Positions 25,346 to 38,777 of a stretch of DNA of 64,000 nucleotides are shown here, piece after piece. The stretch spans positions 124,001 to 188,000 of the forward strand of contig NW_027476223.1 of assembly GCF_051020955.1 (NCBI RefSeq), given 5' to 3'. Numbering within the stretch: position 1 is the stretch's first letter; each line of letters opens with the position of its first letter. The notes beneath the pieces were generated by a model. The model did no database searches, was not told the DNA's origin, and saw only the letters and a list, made by a program, of their open reading frames with translations. The stretch is from Megalopta genalis (taxonomy: Eukaryota > Arthropoda > Insecta > Hymenoptera > Halictidae). Both the position numbers and the translations under genes were made by a program.

Positions 25346-27370
25346 TGGAATCGAAGATAAGCCTCCTACCTCGCATTGATTTGAAGCTAAATCATGTGTT
25401 CGCATGGATTTGAAACTAACTTGTTTGATTCGCGAGCAGTTGAAGCTAAATCAGGTGTATCACATGTATTTGAAGCTAAACCATTTGCTTCGCATGGATT
25501 CGAAGATCAGCCTTCTACTTCGCATTGATTTGATGCTAAATCATGTGTTTCGCATGGATTTGAAGCTAGCTCGTTTGTTTCGCATGCTGTTGAAGCTAAA
25601 TCATGTATATCACAAGTATTTGAAGCTAAACCATTTGTATCGCATGGGATCGAAGATAAGCCTCCTACTTCGCATCGATTTGAAGCTAAATCATGTGTTT
25701 CGCATGGATTTGAAGCTAACTCGTTTGTTTCGCATGCTGTTGAAGCTAAATCATATATATCACAATTATTTGAAGCTAACCCATTTGTTTCGCATTTATT
25801 CGAAGCTAAGCCTTCTACTTCGCATTGATTTGATGCTAAATCATGTGTTTCGCATGGATTTGAAGCTAGCTCGTTTGTTTCGCATGCTGTTGAAGCTAAA
25901 TCATGTATATCACAAGTATATGAAGCTAATCCATTTGTTTCGCATGGTTTCGAAGATAAGCCTTCTACTTCGCATTGATTTTAATCTAAATCATGTGTTT
26001 CGCATGGATTTGAAGCTAGCTCGTTTGTTTCGCATGCTGTTGAAGCTAAATCATGTATATCACAAGTATTTGAAGCTAAACCATTTGTATCGCATGGGAT
26101 CGAATATAAGCCTTCCACTTCGCATTGATTTGAAGCTAAATCATGTGTTCCGCATGGATTTGAAGCTAACTCGTTTGTTTCGCATGCAGTTGAAGCTGAA
26201 TCATGTATATCACAAGTATTTGAAGCTAAACCATTTGCTTCGCATGGATTCGAAGATCAGCCTTCTACTTCGCATTGATTAGATGCTAAATCATGTGTTT
26301 CGCATGGGTTTGAAGCTAACTCGTTTGTTTCGCCTGCATTTGAAGCCATATCACTTATATTTTCAAGTATGTGAAGCTAAATCATTCGTTTTGCATGGAT
26401 TTGAAGCTAAGCCATCAACTTCGCGTTGACTTGATGCTTATTCATGTGTTTCGCATGGATTTGAAGCTAACTCGTTTGTTTCGCAGGCAGCTGAAGCTGA
26501 ATCATGTATATCAAAAGTATTTGAAGCTAAACTATTCGTTTCGCATGGATTCGAAGATAAGCCTTCCACTTCGCATTGATTTGAAGCTAAATCATGTGTT
26601 CCGCATGGATTTGAAGCTGACTCGTTTGTTTCGCATGCAGTTGAAGCTGAATCATGTATATCACACGCATTTGCGGCTAAAACCATTTGTTTCGCATGGA
26701 TTCGAAGGTAACCCTTCTACTTCGCATTGATTTGAAGCTAAATCATGTGTTTCGCATGGATTTGAATCTAACTCGTTTGTTTCGCATGCTGTTGAAACTA
26801 AATCATGTATATCACAAGTATTTGAAGCTAAACCATTTGCTTCGCATGGATTCGAAGATCAGCCTTCTACTTCGCATTGATTAGATGCTAAATCATGTGT
26901 TTCGCATGGGTTTGAAGCTAACTCGTTTGTTTCGCCTGCATTTGAAGCCATATCACTTATATTTTCAAGTATGTGAAGCTAAATCATTCGTTTTGCATGG
27001 ATTTGAAGCTAAGCCATCAACTTCGCGTTGACTTGATGCTAATTCATGTGTTTCGCATGGATTTGAAGCTAACTCGTTTGTTTCGCAGGCAGTTGAAGCT
27101 GAATCATGTATATCAAAAGTATTTGAAGATAAACTATTCGTTTCGCATGGATTCGAATATAAGCCTTCCACTTCGCATTGATTTGAAGCTAAATCATGTG
27201 TTCCGCATGGATTTGAAGCTAACTCGTTTGTTTCGCATGCAGTTGAAGCTGAATCATGTATATCACAAGTATTTGAAGCTAAACCATTTGCTTCGCATGG
27301 ATTCGAAGATCAGCCTTCTACTTCGCATTGATTAGATGCTAAATCATGTGTTTCGCATGGGTTTGAAGCT
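24006..27370. repeat. 3905-bp-offset duplication, copy 2
   Basis: Second copy of 20101-23462. The left third is littered with 1-2 base indels, while the right part is clean and collinear apart from one extra A near 26680 (gctaaaaccat). Copy 2 ends near 27370-27380, where cgcttgcatt replaces cgcctgcatt. Confidence 0.85.
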
Positions 27371-30040
27371 AACTCGTTTGTTTCGCTTGCATTTGAAGCC
27401 ATATCATTTATATTTTCAAGTATGTGAAGCTAAATCATTCGTTTTGCATGGATTTGAAGCTAAGCCATCAACTTCGCGTTGACTTGATGCTAATTCATGT
27501 ATTTCCGCATGGATTTGAAGCTAACTCGTTTGTTTCGCAGGCAGTTGAAGATGAATCATGTATATTAAAAGTATTTGAAGCTAAACTATTCGTTTCGCAT
27601 GGATTCGAAGATAAGCCTTCCACTTCGCATTGATTTGAAGCTAAATCATGTGTTCCGCATGGATTTGAAGCTGACTCGTTTGTTTCGCATCTAGTTGAAG
27701 CTGAATCATGTATATCACAAGTATTTGAAGCTAAACCATTTGTTTCGCATGGATTCGAAGGATAAGCCTCCTACTTCGCATTGATTTGAAGCTAAATCAT
27801 GTGTTTCGCATGGATTTCAAGCTAACTCGTTTGTTTCGCATCTAGTTGTAGCTGAATCATGTATATCACAAGTATTTGAAGCTAAACCATTTGTTTCGCA
27901 TGGATTCGAAGATAAGCCTCCTACTTCGCATTGATTTGAAGCTAAATCATCTGTTTCGCATGGATTTGTAGCTAACTCGTTTGTTTCGCATGCTGTTGAA
28001 GCTAAGTCATGTATATCACAAGTATTTGCGGCTAAACCATTTGTTTCGCATGGATTCGAAGGTAACCCTTCTACTTCGCATTGATTTGAAGCTAAATCAT
28101 GTGTTCCGCATGGATTTGCAGCTAACTCGTTTGTTTCGCATGCTGTTGAAACTAAATCATGTATATCACAAGTATTTGAAGCTAAACCATTTGCTTCGCA
28201 TGGATTCGAAGATCAGCCTTCTACTTCGCATTGATTAGATGCTAAATCATGTGTTTCGCATGGGTTTGAAGCTAACTCGTTTGTTTCGCTTGCATTTGAA
28301 GCCATATCATTTATATTTTCAAGTATGTGAAGCTAAATCATTCGTTTTGCATGGATTGAAGCTAAGCCATCAACTTCGCGTTGACTTGATGCTAATTCAT
28401 GTGTTTCGCATGGATTTGAAGCTAACTCGTTTGTTTCGCAGGCAGTTGAAGCTGAATCATGTATATTAAAAGTATTTGAAGCTAAACTATTCGTTTCGCA
28501 TGGATTCGAAGATAAGCCTTCCACTTCGCATTGATTTGAAGCTAAATCATGTGTTCCGCATGGATTTGAAGCTGACTCGTTTGTTTCGCATCTAGTTGAA
28601 GCTGAATCATGTATATCACAAGTATTTGAAGCTAAACCATTTGTTTCGCATGGATTCGAAGATAAGCCTCCTACTTCGCATTGATTTGAAGCTAAATCAT
28701 GTGTTTCGCATGGATTTCAAGCTAACTCGTTTGTTTCGCATCTAGTTGAAGCTGAATCATGTATATCACAAGTATTTGAAGCTAAACCATTTGTTTCGCA
28801 TGGATTCGAAGATAAGCCTCCTACTTCGCATTGATTTGAAGCTAAATCATCTGTTTCGCATGGATTTGTAGCTAACTCGTTTGTTTCGCATGCTGTTGAA
28901 GCTAAGTCATGTATATCACAAGTATTTGCGGCTAAACCATTTGTTTCGCATGGATTCGAAGGTAACCCTTCTACTTCGCATTGATTTGAAGCTAAATCAT
29001 GTGTTCCGCATGGATTTGCAGCTAACTCGTTTGTTTCGCATGCTGTTGAAACTAAATCATGTATATCACAAGTATTTGAAGCTAAACCATTTGCTTCGCA
29101 TGGATTCGAAGATCAGCCTTCTACTTCGCATTGATTAGATGCTAAATCATGTGTTTCGCATGGGTTTGAAGCTAACTCGATTGTTTCGCCTGCATTTGAA
29201 GCCATATCACTTATATTTCCAAGTATGTGAAGCTAAATCATTCGTTTTGCATGGATTTGAAGCTAAGCCATCAACTTCGCGTTGACTTGATGCTAATTCA
29301 TGTGTTTCGCATGGATTTGAAGCTAACTCGTTTGTTTCGCAGCAGTTGAAGCTGAATCATGTATATCACAAGTATTTGCGGCTAAACCATTTGTTTCGCA
29401 TGGATTCGAAGGTAACCCTACTACTTCGCATTGATTTTAATCTAAATCATGTGTTTCGCATGGATTTGAAGCTAACTCGTTTGTTTCCTAGGTAGTTGAA
29501 GCTGAATCATGTATATCAAAAGTATTTGAAGATAAACTATTCGTTTCGCATGGATTCGAATATAAGCCTTCCACTTCGCATTGATTTGAAGCTAAATCAT
29601 GTGCTCCGCATGGATTTGAAGCTAACTCGTTTGTTTCGCATGCATTTGAAGCCATATCACTTATATTTTCAAGTATGTGAAGCTAAATCATTCGTTTTGC
29701 ATGGATTTGAAGCTAAGCCATCAACTTCGCGTTGACTTGATGCTTATTCATGTGTTTCGCATGGATTTGAAGCTAACTCGTTTGTTTCGCATGCAGTTGA
29801 AGCTGAATCATGTATATCACAAGTATTTGCGGCTAAACCATTTGTTTCGCATGGATTCGAAGATCAGCCTTCTACATCGCATTGATTAGATGCTAAATCA
29901 TGTGTTTCGCATGGGTTTGAAGCTAACTCGTTTGTTTCGCCTGCATTTGAAGCCATATCACTTATATTTTCAAGTATGTGAAGCTAAATCATTCGTTTTG
30001 CATGGATTTGAAGCTAAGCCATCAACTTCGCGTTGACTTG
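26760..30040. repeat. ~6817-bp-offset duplication, copy 1
   Basis: Collinear with about 33578-36860. The offset moves only between 6815 and 6818, through isolated single-base indels. Shared rare features include ttgtttcctaggtagttg near 29482 and 36299, and gtgctccgcatgg near 29601 and 36418. It contains the ~900-bp tandem pair, so that pair formed before the larger duplication or was homogenised in both copies. Confidence 0.87.
27380..29170. repeat. Two tandem copies of a ~900-bp block
   Basis: Copies at about 27380-28280 and 28281-29170. They share ttcgcatctagttg B/C junctions, an A monomer with aaatcatctg and a gatttgcagctaactcg B monomer (28116, 29016). The first copy has an extra base at gaaggataagcc near 27756 and tatttccgcat near 27500; the second lacks these. 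Confidence 0.85.
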
Positions 30041-33000
30041 ATGCTTATTTATGTGTTTCGCATGGACTTGAAGCTAACTCGTTTGTTTCGCAGGCAGTTG
30101 AAGCTGAATCATGTATATCAAAAGTATTTGAAGCTAAACTATTCGTTTCGCATGGATTCGAAGATAAGCCTTCCACTTCGCATTGATTTGAAGCTAAATC
30201 ATGTGTCCCGCATGGATTTGAAGCTGACTCGTTTGTTTCGCATGCAGTTGAAGCTGAATCATGTATATCACAAGTATTTGCGGCTAAACCATTTGTTTCG
30301 CATGGATTCGAAGATCAGCCTTCTACATCGCATTGATTAGATGCTATATCATGTGTTTCGCATGGGTTTGAAGCTAACTCGTTTGTTTCGCCTGCATTTG
30401 AAGCCATATCACTTATATTTTCAAGTATGTGAAGCTAAATCATTCGTTTTGCATGGATTTGAAGCTAAGCCATCAACTTCGCGTTGACTTGATGCTTATT
30501 CATGTGTTTCGCATGGATTTGAAGCTAACTCGTTTGTTTCGCAGGCAGTTGAAGCTGAATCATGTATATCAAAAGTATTTGAAGCTAAACTATTCGTTTC
30601 GCATGGATTCGAAGATAAGCCTTCCACTTCGCATTGATTTGAAGCTAAATCATGTGTCCCGCATGGATTTGAAGCTGACTCGTTTGTTTCGCATGCTGTT
30701 GAAACTAAATCATGTATATCACAAGTATTTGAAGCTAAACCATTCGTTTCGCATGGATTCCAAGATAACCTTTCTAATTCGCATTTATTAGATGGTAAAT
30801 CATGCGTTTCGCATGGATTTGAATCTAACTCGTTTGTTTCGCATGCTGTTGAAACTAAATCATGTATATCACAAGTATTTGAAGCTAAACCATTTGCTTC
30901 GCATGGATTCGAAGATCAGCCTTCTACTTCGCATTGATTAGATGCTAAATCATGTGTATCGCAAGGGTTTGAAGCTAACTCGTTTGTTTCGCCTGCATTT
31001 GAAGCCATATCACTTCTATTTTCAAATATGTGAAGCTAAATCATTCGTTTTGCATGGATTTGAAGCTAAGCCATCAACTTCGCGTTGCCTTGATGCTTAT
31101 TCATGTGTTTCGCATGGATTTGAAGCTAACTCGTTTGTTTCGCAGGCAGTTGAAGCTGAATCATGTATATCAAAAGTATTTGAAGCTAAACTATTCGTTT
31201 CGCATGGATTCGAAGATAAGCCTTCCACTTCGCATTGATTTGAAGCTAAATCATGTGTCCCGCATGGATTTGAAGCTGACTCGTTTGTTTCGCATGCAGT
31301 TGAAGCTGAATCATGTATATCAAAAGTATTTGCGGCTAAACCATTTGTTTCGCATGGATTCGAAGGTAACCCTTCTACTTCGCATTGATTTTAATCTAAA
31401 TCATGTGTTTCGCATGGATTTCAAGCTAACTCGTTTGTTTCGCATGCTGTTGAAGCTAAATCATATATATCACAAGTATTTGAAGCTAAACCATTTGTTT
31501 CGCATGGATTCGAAATTAAGCCTCCTACTTCGCATTGATTTGAAGCTAAATCATGTGTTTCGCATGGATTTGAAGCTAACTCGTTTGTTTCCTAGGCAGT
31601 TGAAGCTGAATCATGTATATCAAAAGTATTTGAAGATAAACTATTCGTTTCGCATGGATTCGAATATAAGCCTTCCACTTCGCATTGATTTGAAGCTAAA
31701 TCATGTGTTCCGCATGGATTTGAAGCTAACTCGTTTGTTTCGCATGCAGTTGAAGCTGAATCATGTATATCACAAGTATTTGAAGCTAAACCATTTGCTT
31801 CGCATGGATTCGAAGATCAGCCTTCTACTTCGCATTGATTAGATGCTAAATCATGTGTTTCGCATGGGTTTGAAGCTAACTCGATTGTTTCGCCTGCATT
31901 TGAAGCCATATCACTTATATTTCCAAGTATGTGAAGCTAAATCATTCGTTTTGCATGGATTTGAAGCTAAGCCATCAACTTCGCGTTGACTTGATGCTAA
32001 TTCATGTGTTTCGCATGGATTTGAAGCTTACTCGTTTGTTTCGCAGGCAGTTGAAGCTGAATCATGTATATCACAAGTATTTGCGGCTAAACCATTTGTT
32101 TCGCATGGATTCGAAGGTAACCCTACAACTTCGCATTGATTTTAATCTAAATCATGTGTTTCGCATGGATTTGTAGCTAACTCGTTTGTTTCCTAGGCAG
32201 TTGAAGCTGAATCATGTATATCAAAAGAATTTGAAGATAAACTATTCGTTTCGCATGGATTCGAATATAAGCCATCCACTTCGCATTGATTTGAAGCTAA
32301 ATCATGTGCTCCGCATGGATTTGAAGCTAACTCGTTTGTTTCGCCTGCATTTGAAGCCATATCACTTATATTTTCAAGTATATGAAGCTAAATCATTCGT
32401 TTTGCATGGATTTGAAGCTAAGCCATTAACTTCGCGTTGACTTGATGCTTATTCATGTGTTTCGCATGGATTTGAAGCTAACTCGTTTGTTTCGCAGGCA
32501 GTTGAAGCTGAATCATGTATATCAAAAGTATTTGAAGCTAAACTATTCGTTTCGCATGAATTCGAAGATAAGCCTTCCACTTCGCATTGATTTGAAGCTA
32601 AATCATGTGTCCCGCATGGATTTGAAGCTGACTCGTTTGTTTCGCATGCAGTTGAAGCTGAATCATGTATATCACAAGTATTTTAAGCTAAACCATTTGT
32701 TTCGCATGGATTCGAAGATAAGCCTCCTACTTCGCATTGATTTGAAGCTAAATCATGTGTTTCGCATGGATTTGATGCTAACTCGTTTGTTTCGCATGCT
32801 GTTGAAGCTAAGTCATGTATATCACAAGTATTTGCGGCTAAACCATTTGTTTCGCATGGATTCGAAAGTATCCCTTCTACTTCGCATTGATTTGTAGCTA
32901 AATCATGTGTTTCGCATGGATTTGAATCTAACTCGTTTGTTTCGCATGCTGTTGAAACTAAATCATGTATATCACAAGTATTTGAAGCTAAACCATTTGC

Positions 33001-33157
33001 TTCGCATGGATTCGAAAATCATCCTTCTACTTCGCATTGATTAGATGATAAATCATGTGTTTTGCATGGATTTGAAGCTAAGCCATCAACTTCGCGTTGA
33101 CTTGATGCTTTTCATGTGTTCCGCATGGATTTGAAGCTGACTCGTTTGTTTCGCATC
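29790..33157. repeat. 10874-bp-offset duplication, copy 1
   Basis: Collinear with about 40664-44031. Shared rare variants include ggattccaagataacc near 30757 and 41631, cacttctattttcaaa near 31010 and 41884, aaaagaatttgaag near 32223 and 43097, and caagtattttaagct near 32670 and 43544. Substitutions separate the copies, for example gttgccttg near 31085 against gttgacttg near 41959. It overlaps the left copy of the ~6817-bp pair, so source blocks were reused in more than one event. Confidence 0.88.
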
Positions 33158-33577
33158 TAGTTGAAGCTGAATCATGTATATCACAAGTATTTGAAGCTAA
33201 ACCATTTGTTTCGCATGGATTCGAAGATAAGCCTCCTACTTCGCATTGATTTGAAGCTAAATCATGTGTTTCGCATGGATTTCAAGCTAACTCGTTTGTT
33301 TCGCATCTAGTTGTAGCTGAATCATGTATATCACAAGTATTTGAAGCTAAACCATTTGTTTCGCATGGATTCGAAGATAAGCCTCCTACTTCGCATTGAT
33401 TTGAAGCTAAATCATCTGTTTCGCATGGATTTGTAGCTAACTCGTTTGTTTCGCATGCTGTTGAAGCTAAGTCATGTATATCACAAGTATTTGCGGCTAA
33501 ACCATTTGTTTCGCATGGATTCGAAGGTAACCCTTCTACTTCGCATTGATTTGAAGCTAAATCATGTGTTCCGCATG
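33158..33577. repeat. Partial third relative of the ~900-bp block
   Basis: Contains the ttcgcatctagttg and aaatcatctg variants typical of the ~900-bp block at 27.4-29.2 kb. It follows a junction near 33108 where gatgcttttcatg has lost two bases of the usual gatgcttattcatg. Ordinary monomers otherwise. Confidence 0.75.
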
Positions 33578-36500
33578 GATTTGAATCTAACTCGTTTGTT
33601 TCGCATGCTGTTGAAACTAAATCATGTATATCACAAGTATTTGAAGCTAAACCATTTGCTTCGCATGGATTCGAAGATCAGCCTTCTACTTCGCATTGAT
33701 TAGATGCTAAATCATGTGTTTCGCATGGTTTGAAGCTAACTCGTTTGTTTCGCCTGCATTTGAAGCCATATCACTTATATTTTCAAGTATGTGAAGCTAA
33801 ATCATTCGTTTTGCATGGATTTGAAGCTAAGCCATCAACTTCGCGTTGACTTGATGCTAATTCATGTGTTTCGCATGGATTTGAAGCTAACTCGTTTGTT
33901 TCGCAGGCAGTTGAAGCTGAATCATGTATATCAAAAGTATTTGAAGATAAACTATTCGTTTCGCATGGATTCGAATATAAGCCTTCCACTTCGCATTGAT
34001 TTGAAGCTAAATCATGTGTTCCGCATGGATTTGAAGCTAACTCGTTTGTTTCGCATGCAGTTGAAGCTGAATCATGTATATCACAAGTATTTGAAGCTAA
34101 ACCATTTGCTTCGCATGGATTCGAAGATCAGCCTTCTACTTCGCATTGATTAGATGCTAAATCATGTGTTTCGCATGGGTTTGAAGCTAACTCGTTTGTT
34201 TCGCTTGCATTTGAAGCCATATCATTTATATTTTCAAGTATGTGAAGCTAAATCATTCGTTTTGCATGATTTGAAGCTAAGCCATCAACTTCGCGTTGAC
34301 TTGATGCTAATTCATGTGTTTCGCATGGATTTGAAGCTAACTCGTTTGTTTCGCAGGCAGTTGAAGCTGAATCATGTATATTAAAAGTATTTGAAGCTAA
34401 ACTATTCGTTTCGCATGGATTCGAAGATAAGCCTTCCACTTCGCATTGATTTGAAGCTAAATCATGTGTTCCGCATGGATTTGAAGCTGACTCGTTTGTT
34501 TCGCATCTAGTTGAAGCTGAATCATGTATATCACAAGTATTTGAAGCTAAACCATTTGTTTCGCATGGATTCGAAGATAAGCCTCCTACTTCGCATTGAT
34601 TTGAAGCTAAATCATGTGTTTCGCATGGATTTCAAGCTAACTCGTTTGTTTCGCATCTAGTTGTAGCTGAATCATGTATATCACAAGTATTTGAAGCTAA
34701 ACCATTTGTTTCGCATGGATTCGAAGATAAGCCTCCTACTTCGCATTGATTTGAAGCTAAATCATCTGTTTCGCATGGATTTGTAGCTAACTCGTTTGTT
34801 TCGCATGCTGTTGAAGCTAAGTCATGTATATCACAAGTATTTGCGGCTAAACCATTTGTTTCGCATGGATTCGAAGGTAACCCTTCTACTTCGCATTGAT
34901 TTGAAGCTAAATCATGTGTTCCGCATGGATTTGCAGCTAACTCGTTTGTTTCGCATGCTGTTGAAACTAAATCATGTATATCACAAGTATTTGAAGCTAA
35001 ACCATTTGCTTCGCATGGATTCGAAGATCAGCCTTCTACTTCGCATTGATTAGATGCCTAAATCATGTGTTTCGCATGGGTTTGAAGCTAACTCGTTTGT
35101 TTCGCTTGCATTTGAAGCCATATCATTTATATTTTCAAGTATGTGAAGCTAATCATTCGTTTTGCATGGATTTGAAGCTAAGCCATCAACTTCGCGTTGA
35201 CTTGATGCTAATTCATGTGTTTCGCATGGATTTGAAGCTAACTCGTTTGTTTCGCAGGCAGTTGAAGCTGAATCATGTATATTAAAAGTATTTGAAGCTA
35301 AACTATTCGTTTCGCATGGATTCGAAGATAAGCCTTCCACTTCGCATTGATTTGAAGCTAAATCATGTGTTCCGCATGGATTTGAAGCTGACTCGTTTGT
35401 TTCGCATCTAGTTGAAGCTGAATCATGTATATCACAAGTATTTGAAGCTAAACCATTTGTTTCGCATGGATTCGAAGATAAGCCTCCTACTTCGCATTGA
35501 TTTGAAGCTAAATCATGTGTTTCGCATGGATTTCAAGCTAACTCGTTTGTTTCGCATCTAGTTGAAGCTGAATCATGTATATCACAAGTATTTGAAGCTA
35601 AACCATTTGTTTCGCATGGATTCGAAGATAAGCCTCCTACTTCGCATTGATTTGAAGCTAAATCATCTGTTTCGCATGGATTTGTAGCTAACTCGTTTGT
35701 TTCGCATGCTGTTGAAGCTAAGTCATGTATATCACAAGTATTTGCGGCTAAACCATTTGTTTCGCATGGATTCGAAGGTAACCCTTCTACTTCGCATTGA
35801 TTTGAAGCTAAATCATGTGTTCCGCATGGATTTGCAGCTAACTCGTTTGTTTCGCATGCTGTTGAAACTAAATCATGTATATCACAAGTATTTGAAGCTA
35901 AACCATTTGCTTCGCATGGATTCGAAGATCAGCCTTCTACTTCGCATTGATTAGATGCTAAATCATGTGTTTCGCATGGGTTTGAAGCTAACTCGATTGT
36001 TTCGCCTGCATTTGAAGCCATATCACTTATATTTCCAAGTATGTGAAGCTAAATCATTCGTTTTGCATGGATTTGAAGCTAAGCCATCAACTTCGCGTTG
36101 ACTTGATGCTAATTCATGTGTTTCGCATGGATTTGAAGCTAACTCGTTTGTTTCGCAGGCAGTTGAAGCTGAATCATGTATATCACAAGTATTTGCGGCT
36201 AAACCATTTGTTTCGCATGGATTCGAAGGTAACCCTACTACTTCGCATTGATTTTAATCTAAATCATGTGTTTCGCATGGATTTGAAGCTAACTCGTTTG
36301 TTTCCTAGGTAGTTGAAGCTGAATCATGTATATCAAAAGTATTTGAAGATAAACTATTCGTTTCGCATGGATTCGAATATAAGCCTTCCACTTCGCATTG
36401 ATTTGAAGCTAAATCATGTGCTCCGCATGGATTTGAAGCTAACTCGTTTGTTTCGCATGCATTTGAAGCCATATCACTTATATTTTCAAGTATGTGAAGC

Positions 36501-36860
36501 TAAATCATTCGTTTTGCATGGATTTGAAGCTAAGCCATCAACTTCGCGTTGACTTGATGCTTATTCATGTGTTTCGCATGGATTTGAAGCTAACTCGTTT
36601 GTTTCGCATGCAGTTGAAGCTGAATCATGTATATCACAAGTATTTGCGGCTAAACCATTTGTTTCGCATGGATTCGAAGATCAGCCTTCTACATCGCATT
36701 GATTAGATGCTAAATCATGTGTTTCGCATGGGTTTGAAGCTAACTCGTTTGTTTCGCCTGCATTTGAAGCCATATCACTTATATTTTCAAGTATGTGAAG
36801 CTAAATCATTCGTTTTGCATGGATTTGAAGCTAAGCCATCAACTTCGCGTTGACTTGATG
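33578..36860. repeat. ~6817-bp-offset duplication, copy 2
   Basis: Second copy of 26760-30040, including its own ~900-bp tandem pair at about 34190-35990. It departs from copy 1 near 36860, where gtttcgcgtggattt replaces gtttcgcatggactt. Single-base losses at 34268 (tgcatgattt), 35152 (gaagctaatc) and 33728 (catggtttg), and a gain at 35056 (gatgcctaa), shift the register locally. Confidence 0.87.
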
Positions 36861-38777
36861 CTTATTCATGTGTTTCGCGTGGATTTGAAGCTAACTCGTT
36901 TGTTTCGCAGGCAGTTGAAGCTGAATCATGTATATCAAAAGTATTTGCGGCTAAACCATTTGTTTCGCATGGATTCGAAGGTAACCCTTCTACTTCGCAT
37001 TGATTTGAAGCTAAATCATGTGTTTCGCATGGATTTGAATCTAACTCGTTTGTTTCGCATGCTGTTGAAACTAAATCATGTATATCACAAGTATTTGAAG
37101 CTAAACCATTTGCTTCGCATGGATTCGAAGATCAGCCTTCTACATCGCATTGATTAGATGCTAAATCATGTGTTTCGCATGGGTTTGAAGCTAACTCGTT
37201 TGTTTCGCCTGCATTTGAAGCCATATCACTTATATTTTCAAGTATGTGAAGCTAAATCATTCGTTTTGCATGGATTTGAAGCTAAGCCATCAACTTCGCG
37301 TTGACTTGATGCTTATTCATGTGTTTCGCATGGATTTGAAGCTAACTCGTTTGTTTCGCAGGCAGTTGAAGCTGAATCATGTATATCAAAAGTATTTGAA
37401 GCTAAACTATTCGTTTCGCATGGATTCGAAGATAAGCCTTCCACTTCGCATTGATTTGAAGCTAAATCATGTGTCCCGCATGGATTTGAAGCTGACTCGT
37501 TTGTTTCGCATGCAGTTGAAGCTGAATCATGTATATCACAAGTATTTGCGGCTAAACCATTTGTTTCGCATGGATTCGAAGGTAACCCTTCTACTTCGCA
37601 TTGATTTTAATCTAAATCATGTGTTTCGCATGGATTTCAAGCTAACTCTTTTGTTTCGCATGCTGTTGAAGCTAAATCATGTATATCACAAGTATTTGAA
37701 GCTAAACCATTTGTTTCGCATGGATTCGAAATTAAGCCTCCTACTTCGCATTGATTTGAAGCTAAATCATGTGTTTCGCATGCATTTGAAGCTAACTCGT
37801 TTGTTTCCTAGGCAGTTGAAGCTGAATCATGTATATCACAAGTATTTGAAGCTAAACCATTTGCTTCGCATGGATTCGATGATCAGCCTTCTACTTCGCA
37901 TTGATTAGATGCTAAATCATGTGTTTCGCATGGGTTTGAAGCTAACTCGATTGTTTCGCCTGCATTTGAAGCCATATCACTTATATTTTCAAGTATGTGA
38001 AGCTAAATCATTCGTTTTGCATGGATTTGAAGCTAAGCCATCAACTTCGCGTTGACTTGATGCTTATTCATGTGTTTCGCGTGGATTTGAAGCTAACTCG
38101 TTTGTTTCGCAGGCAGTTGAAGCTGAATCATGTATATCAAAAGTATTTGCGGCTAAACCATTTGTTTCGCATGGATTCGAAGGTAACCCTTCTACTTCGC
38201 ATTGATTTGAAGCTAAATCATGTGTTTCGCATGGATTTGAATCTAACTCGTTTGTTTCGCATGCTGTTGAAACTAAATCATGTATATCACAAGTATTTGA
38301 AGCTAAACCATTTGCTTCGCATGGATTCGAAGATCAGCCTTCTACATCGCATTGATTAGATGCTAAATCATGTGTTTCGCATGGGTTTGAAGCTAACTCG
38401 TTTGTTTCGCCTGCATTTGAAGCCATATCACTTATATTTTCAAGTATGTGAAGCTAAATCATTCGTTTTGCATGGATTTGAAGCTAAGCCATCAACTTCG
38501 CGTTGACTTGATGCTTATTCATGTGTTTCGCATGGATTTGAAGCTAACTCGTTTGTTTCGCAGGCAGTTGAAGCTGAATCATGTATATCAAAAGTATTTG
38601 AAGCTAAACTATTCGTTTCGCATGGATTCGAAGATAAGCCTTCCACTTCGCATTGATTTGAAGCTAAATCATGTGTCCCGCATGGATTTGAAGCTGACTC
38701 GTTTGTTTCGCATGCAGTTGAAGCTGAATCATGTATATCACAAGTATTTGCGGCTAAACCATTTGTTTCGCATGGAT
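36720..38777. repeat. 1202-bp-offset pair
   Basis: 36720-37575 matches 37922-38777 at offset 1202, sharing the ttcgcgtggatttg substitution near 36876 and 38078. Between them, 37576-37921 contains a 31-bp-free HOR run with gaaattaagcctc near 37728 and a tttcctaggcag B/C junction near 37804. Internal spacing of the divergent 151-bp HOR here is 301, 451, 751 and 451 bp. Confidence 0.85.
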
